From positions 37,958,266 through 38,022,265 of the forward strand of contig NC_067487.1 in NCBI RefSeq assembly GCF_947179515.1: 64,000 nucleotides of DNA, in the 5' to 3' direction. Below, one piece after another: positions 59,271 through 64,000 of this stretch. Source of the DNA: Apodemus sylvaticus (Eukaryota > Chordata > Mammalia > Rodentia > Muridae). Positions within the stretch are counted from its first letter, which is position 1. Every line of letters starts with the position of its first letter. Both the position numbers and the translations under genes were made by a program. The notes beneath the pieces were generated by a model. That model did no database searches. It saw only the letters and a list, made by a program, of their open reading frames with translations, and was not told the DNA's origin.

Positions 59271-61472
59271 AAAAGCAGTTATGTCTTCTGCACTGTGAAC
59301 AAGCTATTGGTCCTTAAGGAGAAAAACAACCAAAGGAAAGATAACAAAGTGTCAGACAGGTAAAATCTACCATTACCTCAAAAATACAGAATATATTGAA
59401 GCTTTGGTTTCATAGGAGAAGAAAAGATTCTCACATAAAAGAGTTATTCTAACCCTCACTGTTCACAGCCTACCAGTTGACAATTCCTTCTGATTATCCC
59501 CTACTTTCTTATGTTTATTAATTTATTTCCATTCAAGTATTCAGTAGCAAGATGCAGTACAATAAAGTGTTCTCAAAGTTAATTCCCAAAAAATCACCAG
59601 TTTCCAGAAAATACTCCAAGATTTCCATATAACTGAATCTTAGGAGTATTCTTCTACAGTTTTTAAGAATAGGTGGAAATTAATGATGCTGTTTTTCTCT
59701 GTTGGATGTGTGGCTCCAGGTATTTTCCCTCACAGTCTGTTGTGCACACTGCTTAACAGCATTCAGGCATACTATGAGGCCATTATTTATGACACAAGTT
59801 TACTTTCTTAGCTACTTTAAGTTAAATTTGACAGTGGTTGGTGACATTCTGCAAAAGTGACTCTGACGCTCAAACATTCTGCCACATGAGCATGTCTGGA
59901 TATTTACATGTCTTTCTGCTTACAATTCCTAACAAAAATCACCTTCCTCAAGGCCACCTCTAATCTCATTCCCCCATGAAGACCTTTCATTGGCATCTCA
60001 TTGTCTAATGCACAATACCCAACCCCAGAGCAGCAGAGCACACGGAGATGCCATGAACTACAATATCACATTGCTTTTCTGTGTAAATGACCTACTGCAC
60101 ACTTGGGAATTCATGTGTGTAATCAGAAGACACAGAAGAGGGAGCCCGAACATTTTACTCATATGCATTCCTAGAATCTATGTGATTCATTTTCCCAGGG
60201 AAGCCAGGTTAAATTATATGTGTCATTGCAAACTGCAAATGTTAAACAAACTAAATTACAGCTAATAGGCACACTTTGGGGAGAATAAAGCGATAAACAT
60301 GTACCTTAGAATATTGGTATATGGCAAAACTGCTTTTCATGCCAAAAAAGAAATATCAAATATTATAGTTATAAGGAACTCTTGTCGGCATTACATACAA
60401 TATTATTCTATAATATTTTACTTAATTTATTCTTCATGCTACAAACTGTGCAAAGCTTTTTAATGTTGATATCAGAAGCTACAGACTCAGGTTAAGGACT
60501 AGATGTGACTCTGGTAAAGCCAATAGGCATGTGACCACTTCCATATCTCACAGAGAATATTGAAGACCCAAGCAGGATGCTCAAGTGACACAGGACAATA
60601 TTTGACACTCAGAGAAATGTTTAAGACATAGCCTCTGGCTATTACTACAATCCCATAGACAGAAATGACACCTCAGCCTTGATACAAATTAGTCCTCCAC
60701 TGAGCACTGAAGGTACCTCTACTAAATGGAAAACCAGACTTAAACTTAAAAAGCGAGAAATATCAAAGGAAAAGAAGGAAAAGTTCAACCAACAAAGTTA
60801 CATCAGATGCACAAGTGCCAGCACAGACATAGAGAACAACTTCAAACAGAAACATGAAACACCAAGACCATGCATTACCCCTAATGGAGAGAGGGGCTGG
60901 GCCTACAACAGGAGCATGAGTACTTTATACAGTACCGCTGATGTTCTTCTTCTTGACTTAAGCACTGGTTGCATATGCTTGTTTAGTACCTAGTAATATA
61001 CGTACTTTTTGAAGCATTCACTATTTTTATTCATTGGCCATTATACCACATTGCCATGAAAACAATTTCATGCATGCAAGCTAGGAGCACCACTCCATGC
61101 TTCCTAGCCTCCCCCCTCCCAGCCCTCACTCCCTCCTGCCCCATGCATCCCTTTTGTTTAGTTTTGTCTCTTAGAGAGTCTTGTTTCTATTTCCTCCTGA
61201 TGCATAGGTACATGATTTTATACATCTCAATAAAACCTAGCTGCCACGAATAGAAGGAAAAGAATGTATTTGTCTTTCTGAGACGAGCTTAATTATTTAA
61301 TATGATTATCTACTGTGGGCTATGTCTGCTCTTCTAATAGTGTATTTTGACTTAAGATATTTTTAAGGGAGCAGTGAAATCAAAGAGACGTTCCACTGCC
61401 ACGTGGAAAACGCAGCCTCTGAAAGGCCCTGTGTATCTCCATCAAGTCCTGGAAACCCAGAGGATTTCCCGG
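59271..61472. other. Unique sequence, nothing recognised
   Basis: No supported gene or repeat. Chance frames of up to 104 codons only. Confidence 0.5.
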
Positions 61473-62052
61473 CATGTAATAAGGACACATGCTCCACTAT
61501 GTTCATAGCAGCCTTATTTATAATATCCAGAAGCTGGAAAGAACCCAGATGTCCCTCAATGGAGGAATGAATACAGAAAATGTGGTACATTTACACAATG
61601 GAATACTACTCAGCAATTAAAAAAAATGAATTCATGAAATTTGTAAGCAAATGGACGGAACTAGAAAATATCATCCTAAGTAAGGTAACCCAATCACTAA
61701 AGAATACATATGGAATGCAGTCACTGATAAGTGGATATTAATTAGCCCAGAAGCTCTGAATACTCAAGACACAATTAACATATCAAATGACTCCCAAGAA
61801 GAAGGAAGGAGAGGGCCCTAGTCCTGGAAAGGCTTGATCCAGCATTGTAGGGGAGCTCCAGGACAGAGAAATGGGAAGGGGGTGATTGGGAAATGGGCGG
61901 AGAGAAGAGGGCTTATGGGACTTATGGGGAGGGGGAAACCGGGAAAGGAGAAATAATTTGGAATGTAAACAAAGAATATAGAAAATAAAAATAAAATAAA
62001 ATAAAAAATAAAAATAAAACAAAATAAATACAAAAAAAAAAAAGAAAAAGAA
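61473..62052 (+). mobile_element. 5'-truncated L1 3' end
   Basis: It begins at 'catgtaataaggacacatg' in the ORF2 C-terminal region, continues to 'agtggatattaat', then a short G-rich 3' UTR and an A-rich tail with AAAAT units. ORF2 remnants carry stops, so it is dead and older than the 6158 copy. Its 3' UTR resembles the scrap at 5964-6128. Confidence 0.92.
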
Positions 62053-62822
62053 ACATTACTAGAGAGATGCTACAGATCAACCAAGAGTCAACCACTTGGA
62101 CTGGACAACCTTTGTTTGTTTTAATGTAAGTCACTGCTGGATACATTAAGTCAGGGGCTGTGAGAACAGCAGGAATGAAAGGTTATAGTCTCACACCATA
62201 CTCTGCACCAAGGAGATGCAATGAAAGAACATATTTGTGGAAATAGCTCTGGTTTTCAGATCACATCTCAGTCCTATGAACTAGCAAGTGACAGCTTGTC
62301 TCCTTCTAGAAACTCACCGTGGCCACATCATTGTGAAAATATGTTTCCCAGTGCTCACCATCATTTCCCCAAAATTGTTTTTTCTTTAACTAGTCGGAGG
62401 GGTGGGGACAAGCATTGTACCAAGGACTCTGCCCCTGGAACCCTGTGATAAACTGTACTTCCCAGAGAGGAAGCACCAGCTCATTGCAGTGGTAACAGCT
62501 GGACGCTTGGAACATGTTTGCAAGTGACTATTCTGATCCTTCAAATCTGGACCCTCTGCAGTTTCCAAATAGCATATTTCTGAGATCATGCTATCTAACT
62601 CAAGAGTCAAACATACAGCCACTTTGGCCAGGAAGTTCAACAGGAACAAGATAAAGAAAAAAAATGATAAATAGCCAAGAAAATGTGTTTGTTGAGTGGG
62701 GTCTTGTTCCTTTGACAAAATAAAAAATAAAAATATAAAAAGTCCCTTTTATATAATCAGTCCTGACAAGAACTCAACTTCCTTCTTCATGGGAATAAAT
62801 GAACACAAGAGCTCTCTTCTGA

Positions 62823-62824
<2 letters not shown>
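62053..62824. other. Unassigned sequence upstream of a long A run
   Basis: No coding frame with a recognisable domain. AATAAA occurs at about 62794, 25-30 bases before the A run, so part of this could be a retrocopied 3' UTR. Confidence 0.35.

Positions 62825-62873
<49 letters not shown>
62825..62873 (+). repeat. Poly(A) run of about 49
   Basis: An uninterrupted A tract of about 49 bases, far longer than the other A tails in the window. Either a young retroposon tail or a homopolymer microsatellite. Confidence 0.95.
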
Positions 62874-62876
<3 letters not shown>

Positions 62877-63056
62877 AGTTACTTCTAGAACATGCTGCTA
62901 TACAGTTCATAGATTCTTAAACATCTTTTTTCAGAAAATCAGCTTTTCCAACTTAAAAAGATATATTAAACAAACCCGTGAAACTAAGCATATGGTTAAA
63001 ACATGTTAAACCCTTAGAAACCTATTCCTCTTAACTTCACAGATGCAGAAAGCATT

Positions 63057-63268
63057 AAGATTTGAAGAACGAGGGACTGGAGAGATAGCTCAGTGCTTAA
63101 GAGCACCAACTGCTCTTCCAGAGGTCCTGAGTTCAAATCCCAGCAACTACATGGTGGCTCTCAACGATCCGTAAGAAGATCTGACACCCTCTTCTGGTGT
63201 GTCTGAAGACAACTACAGTGTACTTACATATAATAATAAATAAATCCTTTTTAAAAAGATTTGAAGAA
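63057..63268 (+). mobile_element. Young B2 SINE with 13-base target duplication
   Basis: The B2 body is 63070-63255: 'gggactggagagatagctca', 'gactgctcttcc'-type head, 'catggtggctctcaacgatc', 'cttctggtgtgtctgaagac', 'tgtacttacatataataa'. 'aagatttgaagaa' flanks it at 63057-63069 and 63256-63268. The form is mouse-like. Confidence 0.95.
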
Positions 63269-64000
63269 ACTCTTGTTTTCTTTGCAAAAAAAAAAATCAA
63301 AGGTGTATCTAGGGTTTCCTGGTTGACTGAGCACGTGAGGGGAGCTGATAGTCTTAGTTCAGAATGATCTGATTGTGTAGACTTAGAGTCTGTACTGCTG
63401 ACTGAGTGTGAGAGCTTCTACAGTTCCGTGACTGTCCCATAGGCTTCATTAGTTACTGAACTCTTAAAACTGGTATTTTGACATTACAACAATGTTTTGC
63501 GCCAATTTTATAAAGCTTTACAGTGCAATATGTGTTACTTTTCTGAGGTAAACCAAAGGTATATTTCTCAAGGTCCTGCTGCCTTCAGCAGCATTTGATG
63601 GAGAATTTTTTATGCATTTGTCATAGATAGATATGAAACAGATTGCAGTTTGTTTTTTTGTTATTTTTTTAATTGTAAACCATGTGCCAAATTTCTGGTC
63701 AAGACTGTGTAGGATAAGTTAAGCAATTGCATTCTATTAACCAAGATGAGTGTATTTCTTATGCATATAGTTACATTGAAATAAAGTTCTTAAAACTAAA
63801 AAAAAAAAATTTAAGAATCCTTAGATCATTTGGACTAAAGTCTTAGGTCTACAATCAAGTTAAAGGACTTGGCAAGAATCACGAAACTAATGCAAGCTTA
63901 AGCTGAGGCTGGAATCCAGCACTGCTAATTTCAAAAATACCTCAGTCACACATCAAGATTCCTTTAAGTCATGAGCAATTACAGGAAGTTAATACAAGGA
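63269..64000. other. Unique sequence to window end
   Basis: AT-rich with short A and T runs. An AATAAA near 63780 is followed by a 9-base A run at about 63799. No gene is supported. Confidence 0.45.

Overview
This 64 kb window looks like non-coding DNA (intergenic or intronic) from a mouse-like rodent, Mus or a close murine relative. It is AT-rich and dense in microsatellites. Its mobile elements are rodent families: B1, B2 and B3 SINEs, Lx-type and younger L1 LINEs, an ERVK-type solo LTR and a URR1-like DNA transposon. The B2 copy at 63.07 kb, the B1 copy at 42.05 kb and the L1 3' ends read like mouse families, and no clear rat-type ID element was seen. I found no host protein-coding exon, tRNA, rRNA or CRISPR. 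Family names were assigned from memory, without a database.

The main object is a full-length LINE-1 at 6158-12810, + strand. It has a GC-rich 5' UTR of about 1.2 kb, an open ORF1 (423 codons), a 59-base spacer, an open ORF2 (1274 codons with all expected endonuclease and reverse transcriptase catalytic residues), a short G-rich 3' UTR, two AATAAA signals and an A tail. Matching 14-16 base target-site duplications flank it. ORF1p and ORF2p would form the retrotransposition particle, so this is a candidate active source element. It is unusual in three ways: the ORF1 coiled coil is expanded by 22-residue repeats, the 5' UTR is composite, and it sits in a URR1-like transposon hit by three separate retroposons.

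Layout: 0-0.4 kb GAAA/GA tract; 0.4-5.9 kb mostly unique with a URR1-like piece and a degenerate MaLR LTR; 5.9-13.3 kb nested URR1/L1 cluster; 13.6-14.3 kb solo LTR with a 6-base duplication; 14.3-24.5 kb mostly unique, with a B1 relic and a striking 30-bp-stem hairpin at 20974-21042; 24.5-27.3 kb an old Lx-type L1 3' end and an RMER1-like retroposon; 27-38.9 kb mostly unique with SINEs and a probable 3'-UTR retrocopy at 29.85 kb; 38.9-44.5 kb another nested cluster (Lx 3' UTR, retrocopy, twin-primed L1, young B1, old L1 split by an RMER1-like element); 44.5-54 kb mostly unique with Lx pieces, B3 SINEs, a MaLR LTR and an ERVL-like LTR; 54-64 kb compound microsatellites, three L1 3' ends (one young with a perfect 16-base duplication), a CpG-retaining patch near 56 kb, a 49-base A run and a young B2.

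I see no new multi-gene system. The most interesting objects are the intact L1 with its unusual ORF1 and 5' UTR, and the near-perfect hairpin at 21 kb.
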